From: Megalonaias nervosa
Lineage: Eukaryota; Mollusca; Bivalvia; Unionida; Unionidae
Assembly: GCA_016617855.1 (NCBI GenBank)
Contig: JAECUM010001826.1
Coordinates: forward strand, 1-64,000
DNA: 64,000 nucleotides
Direction of reading: 5' to 3'
Shown here: positions 1-11,290 of the stretch, one piece after another
Position numbering within the stretch: position 1 is the stretch's first letter
Layout: every line of letters begins with the position of its first letter
Made by a program: the position numbers and the translations under genes
The notes under the pieces: model-generated
What the model was told of the DNA's origin: nothing
Database searches by the model: none
The model's input: only the letters and a program-made list of their open reading frames with translations

Positions 1-325
1 GGCCCCTGTGTTCTACCATCTCTTAAATGTGGTATTCAAATCAAATCACATAATCAACTTTACCGGCCATGTGGATCTGTTTGTGAATACTATCGCGTAT
101 GAACTAAGAGTTTTACTGAACCAGCGATTGTACAAACACCTGTGGTTGCACAAACACACGTGACTGCACAAACAGTTTTTGATTTTGATTGATTACGAAA
201 TTTAATCAAGTTATTGACGGATTTCATACTTAGAGAAAGTTTTCTCTTATATAACTCTGCTTCAGCTAAAACATATCGCACATCAGCATGGAGTGCGAAT
301 ACCAAGCGGTATGTGAAAAGAAGTC

Positions 326-571
326 GTGGCTGAATTATTGAGACCCATAGTGGCACTGGATCAACTTGCTCCACCACCGGATGCTAATCTATCACTGGTT
401 ACTAATAGAACAGGGATTACTAATACAACAACGGTACAACATTTGAAACAATTTGTATGTGACTGTAATATACAAACATCAAGAGGTGCAAGAAAAGCTG
501 ACATACTTGCGATATTAGAAACGTTTGAAAATGAACAAAACCATCATCGTATTGCTACTAGAAATGTATAA
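326..571 (+). pseudogene. N-terminal fragment ahead of the Polinton polymerase, function unknown
   Basis: An 81-codon open stretch just upstream of, and probably originally joined to, the polymerase remnant. The middle part (LKQFVCDCNIQTSRGARKADILAIL) is helix-rich and has the look of a SAP-type DNA-binding hairpin, but that is only an impression. It ends at a TAA, and the same frame continues with basic and alanine-rich helical sequence past the stop, as expected of a decayed longer gene. Confidence 0.3.
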
Positions 572-599
572 AACCGTCGTCGAGATGAACAAAAACGTA

Positions 600-3400
600 T
601 TACGTCTGCTATTGCTGCTGAAGCTGCCGAGTATGCTCTTGAAAAAGCACAGCAATCACATGTACCCGAATTTAAGTTTCATTCGAGTAGTGGTGAATTA
701 GAAAATCACGTAGAAATTATCCTACAGACAAAATGCAGGCATAAACGCTCAACAACCGTTAACAAATATGATTCCTGGACACAAATCGGTGTTACATCGC
801 TCTGGCCCGTCTGGAGTAAAAGCAGATATTGTGCTTAATGCGCATTTGGTTATGACACTTAATCGCACGAAGGATGGATTTAAAACTATTACATTGTGGA
901 TTCACAAAGATGCCCGTACAGTCTTGAACCGTAAAGAAATGTTGGAGAAATGCACCACTGAAGGTTCATGATGGACTCTTAACCGATTTCCACAAGTCGA
1001 GGTACATATCTCTCCATATCAACAGTTTCGTAGATCTGTTACATACCAACACCAGTGTGGGCTCTGCCACGGGCAGTAATAAATGTACAGATTTCTGATA
1101 ACAGATGTTTTGGTCAATTTTGTCATCGTTAAATACGGGTAGCGATAATCAAGACCAGCCTCGAAAATACCGACACCACCTGGGTGAACTTAATTTTGGT
1201 AGTATCAAATTTCCTGTGCAGGTTACTAAGGTCACATCGAAGAAATATGAAACACCTAACCCAGTTATCGTTCTTAATGTGTTTAATTAGGTTGAAGGCT
1301 TTTATCCGCGTTTGCTCTGCCCCATGTGGCCAACATGGACGAACTCAGGCTGACTCGTTGTTGCTGACTGAGCTGAAAGATTCAGGGTCGCTCTCACACT
1401 ACGATTAGATAAAAAATCTTGCCCAGTTGCTTAACCGACAAACGCGTTCAACGGCCGTAAAAAAATACAACACAAGCTGCTTAAGAAGCCCCATTCGGGT
1501 TTTGCTATACTGTTGTTAGATGTGACGGGCAAACTGAGCCACCAGTGTTGTATCGCAGTCGGGATTCAGTTAAGGAGTTTCGTAAACCGAGGTTACAGCA
1601 AAATCGATACAGCAACAGCTCTATTCACCCGCTGACATGGTTATGACCCGCGATAACATTCGTGAGTTTACCGCAGCAACTCATTGCCGGATCTGTGATG
1701 GTCTCTTTGATAGAACTTAAAGAGGAAGTAAAGCTTCTCGAGTTCATGATCACTCTCACATCACGTGCGCGTACAGAGTATCCGCACACACCTCATGTAA
1801 TCTACAATTACGCGTTTACCCCAACAAAACAAAAATCCCTATAGTACTTCATAACTTGCGTGGGTCACTTGATTCTGCAAGCAGTAGCCACGGCATCAAA
1901 TCATCAATACAAACATCATTGAAAAATAAATGACGTTTTGACTGGGACAGTTACATTTTAACGATTCATTACAGCTTCTGCATTCATTCTTGGACAAGTT
2001 AGTCAGCAATCTAGCGGCTGAAAATTTCAAAGTTACCCTTCGATAATGTGCAGGGGGTGCTAGTCCCCAGGGTAACAGGGCCTCAAACATTGACATGTTG
2101 ACGAGATACAGGAGCGACTGGAATAAGTTTGTTAAAAGTCAGTTTTATTCATCGCTGTCACTTGAAGGTATTTCTGCCAACGGCTGCACGCATGCAAAGT
2201 TTAGTCCATATTTGATTCCAAAACCATGGAAAATATCGCTATATCTATCTGCTGTTGATCGTTCATGTGCTTCAGAAATTTCCTAACACTGTCATGCATG
2301 TGTACAAGTTAGATCCCGCACATTATTGTTCAACACTGGGAATGGCTTGGGATATGTTGTCAAAAACCAAAAGCGAGTTGGAATTGCTCACTGATATTTA
2401 TCAACATTTATTTGTCGAGCGCTCATTCCGTGGCGAGATTTCTATGGCGAGTCACAGAAACATAGACGTATAACCGGCTGTCCCTAACAATTACATCATA
2501 TATGTATAGCCCAATAACCTTTATTGTTGGGTAATGATGCGACCATTACCCGTCGGAGGAATTTTGTGGATTAATTCTGGACGTATTGACATAAAAAAAA
2601 CACGTACGCGATTACAACAGCAACGTCGACCAAAGATACTCCTTTGAAGCTGATCAATATCCGAAACAACTGCATTGCGCTCATAACGATTATCCACTTT
2701 TGCCAGAAGCATTGTCTGTACCTGGGACGTGGCTGTCCCCAAGCAAGTGCGTAATCATGAATGAATCAGGATGTAAATGTACTGAATGTCCTAAGCTAGT
2801 AGCAAGTCTTAGGATGAAAAACAATTATGTATTACCCGTGAGAAATCTTCAGTTGTACATGCGATTGGGAATGCGTGTAACCAAGATCCAACGCGTGCTT
2901 CAATTTCGACTGCACGCTTGGATAGGCCCATACATTCAGATGAATACGGATCGGCGTTCAGAGGCCACACACGAGTTTGAGAAAGATTTCTTTAAACCCC
3001 TGAACAATACTCTATTCTGAACATCCATAGAGAATCTTTGGAAACGGATTCGATTCGACCTTATCCGTGATAGTGAACAAGATAAGCTTCGAGGGATCAT
3101 CGCTAACCCGGCATTTGAATCTCGGAAGATGTTTGATGGTGGGCTTGTTGCCATTCACAGTATGAATTGAAACTGAAGCTCACAAAACCAATCTATGTAG
3201 GATCGTCCGTTCTGGACAAATCTTGGTGGCAGTTCCGAATATGCTGGAACGACTTGCAAATGCCCGACTTGGTGGACGAAATCCATTCAGCTTTGCTTCG
3301 CATGGATGGACCGCTTTGCGGTTTGCAAGCCCCAAACATTAATATGCTGGGTGTCTTAGATTATCGATCCGTTGCGAGACCGTAAATACATCGAAGGACC
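600..3400 (+). pseudogene. Protein-primed DNA polymerase B (Polinton pPolB), broken
   Basis: Remnant of the replicative polymerase of a Polinton. Family landmarks appear in the right order but in shifting frames: the N-terminal region (about 780-1300), a Cys/His segment CRICDGLF (about 1685-1708) followed by a HDHSHIT block (about 1746), the HNLRG stretch (about 1850), the YKLDPAHY block (about 2303-2326) with ELLTDI after it, a motif A region reading NNLYCWVM then RPLPVGG (about 2509-2560), and a motif B region FFKPLNNTLF (about 2987-3016) ending at a stop. A KPIYVG block follows at about 3187. The catalytic motif C expected after about 3390 was not found. At least ten stops or frameshifts make it non-functional. 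Family assignment is firm; exact edges are not. Confidence 0.82.
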
Positions 3401-3739
3401 ATACCGGAGCGGTAGGATGACTTTGCCCACCTTCTAACTCTCTAGGTGCATACAGATACTGTACAAATTGTTTCCGAGTAATTCCAACGGTGCCGGCTTT
3501 GAAATAATTTTATGTGTAATAGTGATTGATTTTTTTGTCGAATCGCATTTGCTATTTTTAATCCGATTCATGCGTGATTTCATTATTTAATGCTTGTATG
3601 ACTAATGGAAGTCATGTTACCCCTTCGTGTAATCAGGTACTCGAGATGATAGTTCCATGCATCCAATACCTTATTAAAAATTCCTGTGCGTACTGATGTC
3701 CGAATAACCGTTCCGCAAGTGTACGTTCCACAATAGCTT

Positions 3740-4138
3740 GATAACATGCCCAACACAAACAACAGCGCAGCAAGATTATGGTTAACGGGGACTTGTGGGT
3801 GTTTCCCTTGACACGATCATGTTGAGGAAATAAGAGAACAGCCTGATGGACCTCATTAAGTGTTTGGACATCAACCCAACCGCACTAATTTCAGTTTTTT
3901 GGTACTGGCACGTAAATTTGCCACAACGCTTGTTTGGCCATTCATATACGTAATCTATCTGACTCAACGATAGGCACATGTGCCAAACGTAATCCGTGAC
4001 AACTGTAACATATTGATGATATTTCGTGGTATTGATGCGCTTGGTCTTCCAAATGTTCATTGGACCTGGTGTGCCGCTGACCATTCGTTCATAAATTTCG
4101 CGACATGTTTGCGGGGATCACTATGGACCCGTATAATT
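3740..4138 (+). pseudogene. A32-like genome-packaging ATPase, C-terminal remnant
   Basis: In the frame read from about 3940, the stretch YVIYLTQR, a stop, then HVPNVIRDNCNIL and a VHWTW block closely parallels the C-terminal half of the better-preserved ATPase at 59439-60101 (VIYVTQRY, IPKVIRDHCNIL, YTW). That gives both identity and orientation. The family is the FtsK/HerA-type motor that pumps DNA into capsids. The Walker A and Walker B parts expected upstream were not recognised, so the N-terminal half is lost or unreadable. It follows the polymerase on the same strand. Confidence 0.65.
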
Positions 4139-4612
4139 CTTCACTATTGATTTGACCGGAACTTTCAGTCGCGGGGGAAAATATTGTGAGGTTCTGGACA
4201 CGAACTTGTCTCAAACAAAAATTTAACAACTAAACAATGATATAACTGTCTGCCAGTGATGTCATAGAAGAGTAAGAAAAGAGACGCCGTAGAGCTTCTT
4301 GGCAACTCCAGGAATTGTTTTGTTTTTTCAGGTCGTAAAAGTGTCAAATATATGTTACTGTCATGACAAACTGAACGAGAAGACCTCACAGCCGGTTTTG
4401 AACAAAAATTTATACCGCTGTTTAAACCGAGAAAAGATAGTGCAGGACATGCCAATGATATTAGGAAGGCAACAAGCGCAACCGTGAACAAAGTGGCAGC
4501 GCTAACGGGAACAAAAGAACAACCGGGTCCAATTCATAAAATAACTGAACGCACCAAGGATATCAAAATGAAATGGGACAAACTACATGTAGTTTAAGAT
4601 TCTTATCACATG

Positions 4613-4825
4613 TAGTTAGGGTATTCATGCAAAAGTTGCAACACTTGATGAAGATATTCGAACGGCAATTGACAGGATGCCAAACGTTCCACCCGAAGAC
4701 AAGTGGCAGTTAATAAGAACGGTTGAATACTTTAAGGAGGTAGCTCCTGAGGTGATCTTTAAAAGTCCTTTAGAGTTCGCTCTTCCAAGTCCCGATGACT
4801 GGAAAGGTCGCTTGATAAATTAGCA
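4613..4825 (+). pseudogene. Open coding fragment of the Polinton relic, unassigned
   Basis: A 70-codon stretch open without an ATG that ends at TAG near 4822. It is charged, rich in Asp/Glu/Pro, and predicted helical, including a PNVPPEDKWQLIRTVEYF segment. It sits between the ATPase and the Q-rich fragment, so it is probably part of a structural or accessory gene of the element. I do not recognise the family. Confidence 0.3.
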
Positions 4826-4964
4826 TCAAAGACACATGATAAATACATGATACATGACCTAAATGGTATTTAGGGGGTTTATTTGAAAGCAGTGGGGTCT
4901 TTTTTGACAAACTGTTTAATACATTTATTAGCGGAGACTCTGACCAAGGTAAACAAACAGATGA

Positions 4965-5310
4965 AGAAGTGCTATAAAGGTATTACCAGCAAAAAGCATA
5001 TGTGAAATATAAGGATCCAGAATGACGTGAATATTTGGAACAACAAGAACGTGTATATGATGAACAACTGTAATGTGAATTTGATGAACAACATAAATTT
5101 ATAAACCAGAAAGAAGAACTTATATAACAGAAACACAGACATAAAGCAAGAATACACCAAACCAAAGAGCAACAAAAAGAAGAAACAAGTGCAACTATAC
5201 ACCAGACAAAATGTGTATCACCTGCTAATGCTAATACACCAGAAGAACAACAACATGAACATAAGATAACAACAACGTGCACAGAGGAACAGGCTTTGTT
5301 GGACTGAGTG
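4965..5310 (+). pseudogene. Gln/Glu/His-rich coiled-coil gene fragment, unassigned
   Basis: In one frame the sequence is dominated by Gln, Glu, Lys, His and Tyr (for example EYLEQQERVYDEQ and KEEQ-like repeats), with isolated stops. The composition suggests a long coiled coil or a low-complexity linker. The same DNA gives Phe/Leu-rich minus-strand frames (4972-5282) that are shadows of this composition. It lies downstream of the ATPase in the same orientation. No function can be given. Confidence 0.35.
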
Positions 5311-5319
5311 ACCGTAATG

Positions 5320-6700
5320 ACCTCACAGATCGATTAGAAACTCTTGTGGGAACGCACCCGAAGTCATTTGTGAGGCCACATCAATTTGCTAGCGAAGGCT
5401 CGCCAATGACATCATAGACATAAAATCATATCGCGCGTTGATGCATGAACTTTTTGAAGACGTTAATGACGTATACGACGACACCGATGATGAAATCTGA
5501 TGAAACCCTTTGTGTTCTACGCGAAATTTATTCTGCAATGCAACAGGGTGTTGTAAATAAAACCTCAAGACTTATCTCGATGATCACAATCTCATTAATG
5601 AAACCAGAATTTGGTATAACGTTTTCTACACCCGTTAGCGATGGGGAATCATGTACACGTCGCTGCGAGTGTATTACAGTTTGGTTAAATATTCGAAAAC
5701 AGACGTTTGGTGGTCTGCCTGCAAATAACATATTTGTTTTCACCCGATCGTGGATCAACTTGGGGTATGGTAGAACCTTCTACATGTGTGTATAATATTA
5801 CCTGAGTCAATGATGAGGTCTGACGAAAACTTTCGATGTTGACTGGTAAGGATTCTAAAATTTCAATACGTGAACACAACCCCACACTCATTTCTATCAT
5901 CGCAATTTAATCTCCGCAATATTTAGTTAACATTGGACTGTCGTCGTTGAGAATAATTCTTGGTTGGCCTACATATATTCCCGACAATGAACAATTTTTG
6001 AGTACATTACTTACATCCGGGACTGCATATCACATTGCACCTGACATTGTCAGACTTACCTCAGCGACGCAAATGAATCTAACCTGTGACTCCATCAGTG
6101 CTGGTTATGAAAGTAGGTCTGAAACGACAAGCGTACATGTTCAGGTTATATACTGTTTGGGTTTTCACCAACTGTGAAACCAGGTGATAATATATCAATT
6201 ATGCTTGCAGAAAGTGTATATCTTTATCTTCCATGTCATAATAATCAGTAGACACATACTCGTTTTACCCTTGCTGATCAAGACGGGCATGTTGTAGTTC
6301 TTCGATGTGAAACAATGACGATGCAACTGTACCCTAGAGATCGACCTGATATTTAAGATAATGACAAGCGTACGTGGACGTGTGAGAACCGTGCGGAAAA
6401 AAACTTTTATGCGACATATCCTGGAAGTGCCTTTGTTTGTGGATTATTTACAGGTGTATCAAGAATGCATGCGGGATTGTCATTACGTGCTACACCAATC
6501 GCTAAATACTTGCGGTGCAAGTCGTTGATAGTGTCAAACATGGCGCTGTGGATCGGATAAAACAATTGGGATTGGAAGAGGCTCAATCGCTTCGATATCG
6601 ACTAAGGCGGTTAGTGACTCGAGCACCACTACGCTTACGCTGACATCAACAAAAACTATGCCGGCTGCGGTTGATAAAGTTATTAATTAAGCCGCTCAAC
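5320..6700 (+). pseudogene. Possible structural-gene remnant of the left Polinton
   Basis: About 1.4 kb with several open segments in different frames (5445-5795, about 5947-6177, and a frame through about 6400-6640 with a Leu/Arg-rich basic end near 6590-6640). Codon-like composition and position behind the packaging ATPase suggest capsid genes, since Polintons often keep capsid proteins there. I could not match either a major or minor capsid motif with confidence, so this is placement by context only. Confidence 0.25.
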
Positions 6701-7084
6701 AACGACTGTCTGATTCGGTGATTGCAAACCTAGCAACGGGAAGTGAATTACGCTTGAGGACGTGAGTGGAATAGAGTGACAATGGTGATTTTGCCGGTTA
6801 CTGCACTGTGTCGCTCTATAACTCCTAGATGCATGTTTGGGCCACTTCACTTTCATGGATTATTGATGCTAATAATCCACGGGTTGTCCATAGTATCCCT
6901 CTTGCTTGCTAAAATAATTGCAAATTCACGAGGGATAAAGGCTGTGACCTAGAAAGGTAATAAAAATCCAAATCTGTCACTATAAAACTATAGACTTAGT
7001 CAACGCTCTACCTGGTGTATACTAACTTGGTTGTTTTCTTTGTATATTAAATTTTCCTGTCATCACCTTTTTTTTTTTCAGGAA

Positions 7085-8200
7085 CAGTGTTTAAGCAAGA
7101 TGTGGGTAAAGGTGTCTTTGGACACGCACCCCACTTGTTTAATCAGTACGCGCTATAAGAGGATAGATCGCCGTCCTTTTTGTCGCCCTTGGTCAGACGA
7201 AATCTCGAGGAGAGTAGTCAAAACTAAAAGGCGAGAAAAACGGTGTCGTCGTCATCAGCGTGGACCTAAGGTCTCATTGTAAGTCGTTGAGCCTACACCC
7301 GTAAAGGGGGGAGGGGGAGCAGCACCCTTTCAATCTCAGGGGTCCATTGTCTTTCACATGGTTGAGGTTGGGTCTGACAAAAGTGATGGGGATAGACCTT
7401 CTACCCCAAATGCGGTAGGCGGGCGGAGAGTCGTCCTAAAACACCGATAGAGGCCGCTACTATAAACGTTCCTTTAACTCGGTGGGACGAGTCAACGGTT
7501 CAGGTTTCTGCTCGCCACAATTCTCCCATGGAGCAGAGGGACATTGCGTCCCAGATAAGGGTGTCGGAGGAAGATATTCTTTCTGTCTTCATTGAAGCCA
7601 AAAGCTAGACTTAGAGCAGGCTGATGTGCTACCCCTCCGTTCGGGTATTCTATCACTTCTCACGTTTCGCTTAAGAAGTCACGGGATAAAGTATCCTGGC
7701 CGTTTGATAAAGTTTTAAATGAGGTTTACTGCCTATTTCTCAGCGATCTGTGTGTCTCAAACCTTCAGTTTCTGGTGACTACAAATTTTTTTTCCATATT
7801 GGAAGAATTTTCTAGGCCTAACAGGGATGTTGCCCTAGACACTTTCAAGGTTTTACTAGAGCACATAAATTCTTCATGGCTGCCTCTAAAGGCATAGATT
7901 CACTTCAAAGAGTTCATCTTATCCATGGCTACACAGGATTCGAGAGACCATGAACACCGGTTCCTTGCATCCACTCCTGTCTCCTCTAAACCAGCCAAGA
8001 AGCAGTGTTATCATGTCCGCTCTCAAGACTCATCAGATGAGTTATTTTAAAGCCGCACAGTCCCAATTAGAGAAACAAATCCAACTCAGTGTTGGCCCTC
8101 GACAATATGCCCCTAGAAAGCAACACCGCAAAAGCCCAGGGAGGAAATTCACAGGCCCATAGTCCCCCTTTCTACGGGCATGGGTGGACAGCTCTAGGAA
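7085..8200 (+). pseudogene. DIRS gag-like region, broken
   Basis: The first coding block of the truncated DIRS-like copy. It has open fragments at about 7090-7280 (Arg/Lys-rich) and a frame running through about 7700-8160 with helical, Ser- and Lys-rich sequence. Position upstream of the RT and similarity to 39370-41300 support a gag role (nucleic-acid binding, particle formation). It has several stops and frame changes. No zinc knuckle is visible. Confidence 0.45.
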
Positions 8201-8299
8201 CTAGCTCCCTAACCTGCAGAGCATTCCTCTTCCTTTGGTTCCCATTGGTACCAGGTTAAATCTCATTTCACATGCTTGGTCAGGCTTAACAGTCGATAA

Positions 8300-9850
8300 C
8301 TGGGTCCTTTCTATCTTATGAGATGGCTGCCGGCTTCGGTTCCAAGATCTCCCTTCTCTAGTGAGTTTCCCAATTGTCTGACACCAGTTAAATCTGGTAC
8401 AAATAAAGAAACGGTTCATTTCCTTTTTGGGAAGGATGTAGCAAAGAGGGTGTTAAAAGACCAAATTCGTTCTTTTATTCACAGATTTTCCTGGTTCCCA
8501 GGAAAAGGAGAAAGTCTCATCTAATTATCGATTTTTCCTCCATAAATTTATTTCTGTTGGAGGAATCATTCGAAATGGAGACCACTACCTCTGTCAGGAA
8601 TATCATAAGATCTGGCAATTGGGCGGTCTCCATCGAACACTAGGATGCCTACCTTTACACCCTCTATCTTTCCTCCAGACGGCAAATACCTCCAGCTTTG
8701 TTTGGATGGGGAGGTCTTCCATTTTCGATCTCTGCCATTCAGTCTAGTCTCTGCAGTGAGTTTTTACCAAGATCATGTGAGTAGTTGGCGCCCATTTAAG
8801 ATAATTAGGTATCCCGGTCATCCAATATATCGACGATTGGTTGATCCACAATGGCAGTCTGCACCCTCTCAGAATAGACCTGCCTCGATGCTGTTTCATA
8901 GTGTCCAGGCTGGGTCTTCTACCAAACATTGAGAAATCAAAGCTCAATCCATTTTAAGATTTTGTATATGTGTGGATTAATTTCCTCACAAACAGAGGTT
9001 GGTCAGTGCCTCTCAAGACAGAGTAAACAAGATACTGTTTCTGTTGGAGATGCTGAGAATAAAGACAGCGTTGTCAGCTTGTCTTTTTCTTTAACTAACC
9101 TTGCACTCTGCAGCAGACCTAGATTCTCAAGGTTGCCTGCACTTGCATCATCTCCAGTTTCTTCTTTTAGCTGTTTTGAAACCTCACATGGACCCCTTGA
9201 ATGCTCCAATTTCTCTTGGTTGGGATTTCCACCATCATCTGAACTGGTGGACAAATCGCGACGGGTTCTGGCCCCCTGCACCCTTTGAAAAATATGTGCT
9301 TGCATTTGCATACGTTTTAGATTCAGGTGGGGTGCTAATGTATAGTCGAAGGGGCTGATTTTGAGGTTTCATGGTCTCGGGAAGAATATACCCTTCACAT
9401 CAATCAATTTGTAAATGATGGAAGTGTTCTTATACTTTCAGGTGCGTCAACAATATAAGAGGTCTCTGTGTGACAGTCTTCTCTGACAAAAATATGTTAT
9501 TGGCAGCGTACCTCAGGAAACACGGAGGCACACATACACCTTCTCACGCTCACTGGGCAACTTCAGAAGACAATCTGTCAAGGAAAGGGAATATGGTCAT
9601 TAAGGAAAGGTCATTTCACCAATCCGTAGCAGACACCTTGTTCTAACTTTGGGAAACTGCCTTCGTGGACTTGTTTGCCACCAAGGTGAAGAACAAGCTC
9701 CACTTTTGTTTTCCCCGTGCCTCATTAGAGGGCCTGGACAGAAGATGCTTTCAGCCTGAAGTTGGATCGTCTGTTCGCTTACAGCTTCCCACCCTTCAGG
9801 ATGATTTTACAGGTCCTTCACAAAGTCAGGCACTCAAAGGCTCATTCTGA
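8300..9850 (+). pseudogene. DIRS reverse transcriptase-RNase H, broken
   Basis: The reverse transcriptase is recognisable from the KYLQLCLDGE..FRSLPFSL region (about 8685-8745) and from the polymerase active-site motif YIDDWLI at about 8826-8846, which still has both aspartates but sits in a different frame from the preceding block. RNase H and downstream parts include GGTHTPS (about 9520), DNLSRKGN (about 9570) and VDLFATKVKNKL (about 9667-9702), blocks typical of DIRS/Ngaro-type polyproteins. Several frameshifts and stops make it inactive. Confidence 0.72.
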
Positions 9851-10345
9851 TTGACCCTCTGTGACCCCAGCGATAGTGCTTCAACGATCTTCTCAATCTG
9901 TTGGTGGACCTTCCCACGACCTTCCCTTAGAGGAGGGACCTCCAGTCGCAATACAGAGGTTGTCTTTAACACAACAACCCAGATTTTCCACTTTTACGCA
10001 TGGCTTATCTCAGATGATATTTCTGCAAATGAAAGTTTTAGATCAATTCAGTAAAGGAGAAAGTCGATATCTAAGGACTGTGATGCCAAATGGAGAAATA
10101 TTTGTGATTGGTGTGGTGGAAAACATGCTTTGAGCGCAGTTTCCAATGTTCTTCTCTTCTTTTTCGAAGAGAGGCAATACTCGGTTTTCAGCATTAAGGG
10201 TTACTGGGCAGCCAATTCCAACACTCTCAAATTTTCCAAAAGGCCTGCCATTGGAATGGATACTCACTTAGATGACCTGATCGGGTATTTCGAATTGAAA
10301 AGAGCTATCACCATCTGATGCCTGAATGGAGACTGTCTTGTGTTA

Positions 10346-10734
10346 TGTGTATTTAATTTGTATTGTGTGCTTGACCTGTCTGTAATTTGGGGTGGTGGTC
10401 TGGCCTACATGCCTATTTCCATTTTTTAAATATTTTTTTGAAGTTATAAATAAGTTGTTTCCTTTGTTTAGTTCAAGGTCTAGCACTATTTACAAACTTA
10501 GAATGTTCTCGAAGAGAACTTGTGACCTATATCCTGGTGATTTTGTTGTGTCATAATATTGCAGTAGCTGACCATGTAGCAGAAGTTGCGGGTGTGTTTG
10601 TGGCTAGCTGGAAGTTTTCTTGGTGTCACTTTCTATGTGATAGTGGTAGTGGAAAGTGACTGTTTCCACTGGTAGTTTTAGGGTCTTGGTATCTGCATAG
10701 ATTATGTACTGCAAGGGCATCTTTGGTGGAACAT
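10346..10734. other. Spacer between DIRS copy and minus-strand polymerase relic
   Basis: About 390 bases of AT- and GT-rich sequence with no open frame longer than a few dozen codons. I see no gene, repeat or terminus here. Confidence 0.5.
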
Positions 10735-11290
10735 GTGTTTAAGTACAGTTTGTTCTATCCGGGCTCTCGCAGCACAGTCTTCTGCTGCTTTGTATACGTG
10801 CCACAACAGTCTATCGCATGGTCACAGTACAGGACATGTGTGGCGAAAGTGTGCAGGCATCAGCAGCAAATGTGTTTTAGTTACTCGTGCTTGCTAATGC
10901 AGTAAGTCATACGGGAAAGGTCTTGTAATCCACACAGAGTTTGCCTTTCCACACTGGTTTGTTGCAACAGGCTGTTCAGTACCTTTTCAGAGATGCGGAT
11001 GGGGTAGAATGCATTGTCTTATCCAAAGACCTTTATGGCAATGGTGGGGTTAATGCTTTCAAACTTGGTCATGTCGGGCAACTTGAATAGAAACTTAAGC
11101 TTACGAAACATCTAAGCTGCCCCTGGTACCGGCTGTACTTGCTGATGTGCTGAGGGTAGTGGTCATTGATGGGGTGTTGGGCGGACAGGGCGACGCACTA
11201 AAAAAGTATCTCTAATCCCAGTTTTCTATGTTTATGATGGCCTCTTCGGGATCAACTGAGAAGTAGGGATGTGCCTCTTGTTTTGAAAAG
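10735..11290 (-). pseudogene. Second Polinton DNA polymerase B relic (N-terminal region only)
   Basis: On the minus strand, a frame from about 11100 down to 10735 reads a FESINPTIAIKVFG block, then FYPIRISEK, then LQDLSRMTYCISKHE, then a Cys/His cluster (HICC, CLHTF, later Cys and His). A neighbouring frame at about 11245 reads AIINIENW. These are consecutive landmarks of the N-terminal part of Polinton protein-primed polymerases, just before the region preserved at about 1680 on the plus strand. At least four stops and a frameshift are present. The polymerase core is absent. It is separate from, and opposite in orientation to, the left element. Confidence 0.62.

Larger units (their letters stand above)
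1..6800 (+). mobile_element. Decayed Polinton/Maverick-type element (left end, incomplete)
   Basis: Plus-strand remains of a virus-like DNA transposon. Recognisable in order are a protein-primed family-B DNA polymerase (about 600-3400) and the C-terminal half of an A32-type packaging ATPase (about 3925-4138), followed by short open fragments to about 6700 that I cannot assign but that lie where Polintons often carry structural genes. All genes carry many stops and frameshifts, so the copy is old. Neither terminal inverted repeat was located; the left end may lie outside the window. No integrase was recognised. The boundaries are approximate. Confidence 0.75.
7040..10345 (+). mobile_element. 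DIRS-like tyrosine-recombinase retrotransposon, 3'-truncated copy
   Basis: A DIRS1-type retroelement copy with gag, reverse transcriptase and RNase H regions in the usual order. It starts near a 'caggaacagtgtttaagcaag' block (about 7080) that is matched at 39365 in a sister copy. It is similar to that sister throughout, for example around 9613 and 42692 (shared 'accaatccgtagcagac'). Similarity stops near 10345, so the tyrosine recombinase present in the sister (43834-44130) is missing here. It lies between two Polinton relics and upstream of the receptor gene. No target-site duplication is expected for this class. Confidence 0.75.

Noticed and set aside
4165..5282. Minus-strand open frames with Cys/Phe/Leu-rich sequence inside the left Polinton
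   Set aside because: They are reverse-strand shadows of the plus-strand Gln/Glu-rich remnant.
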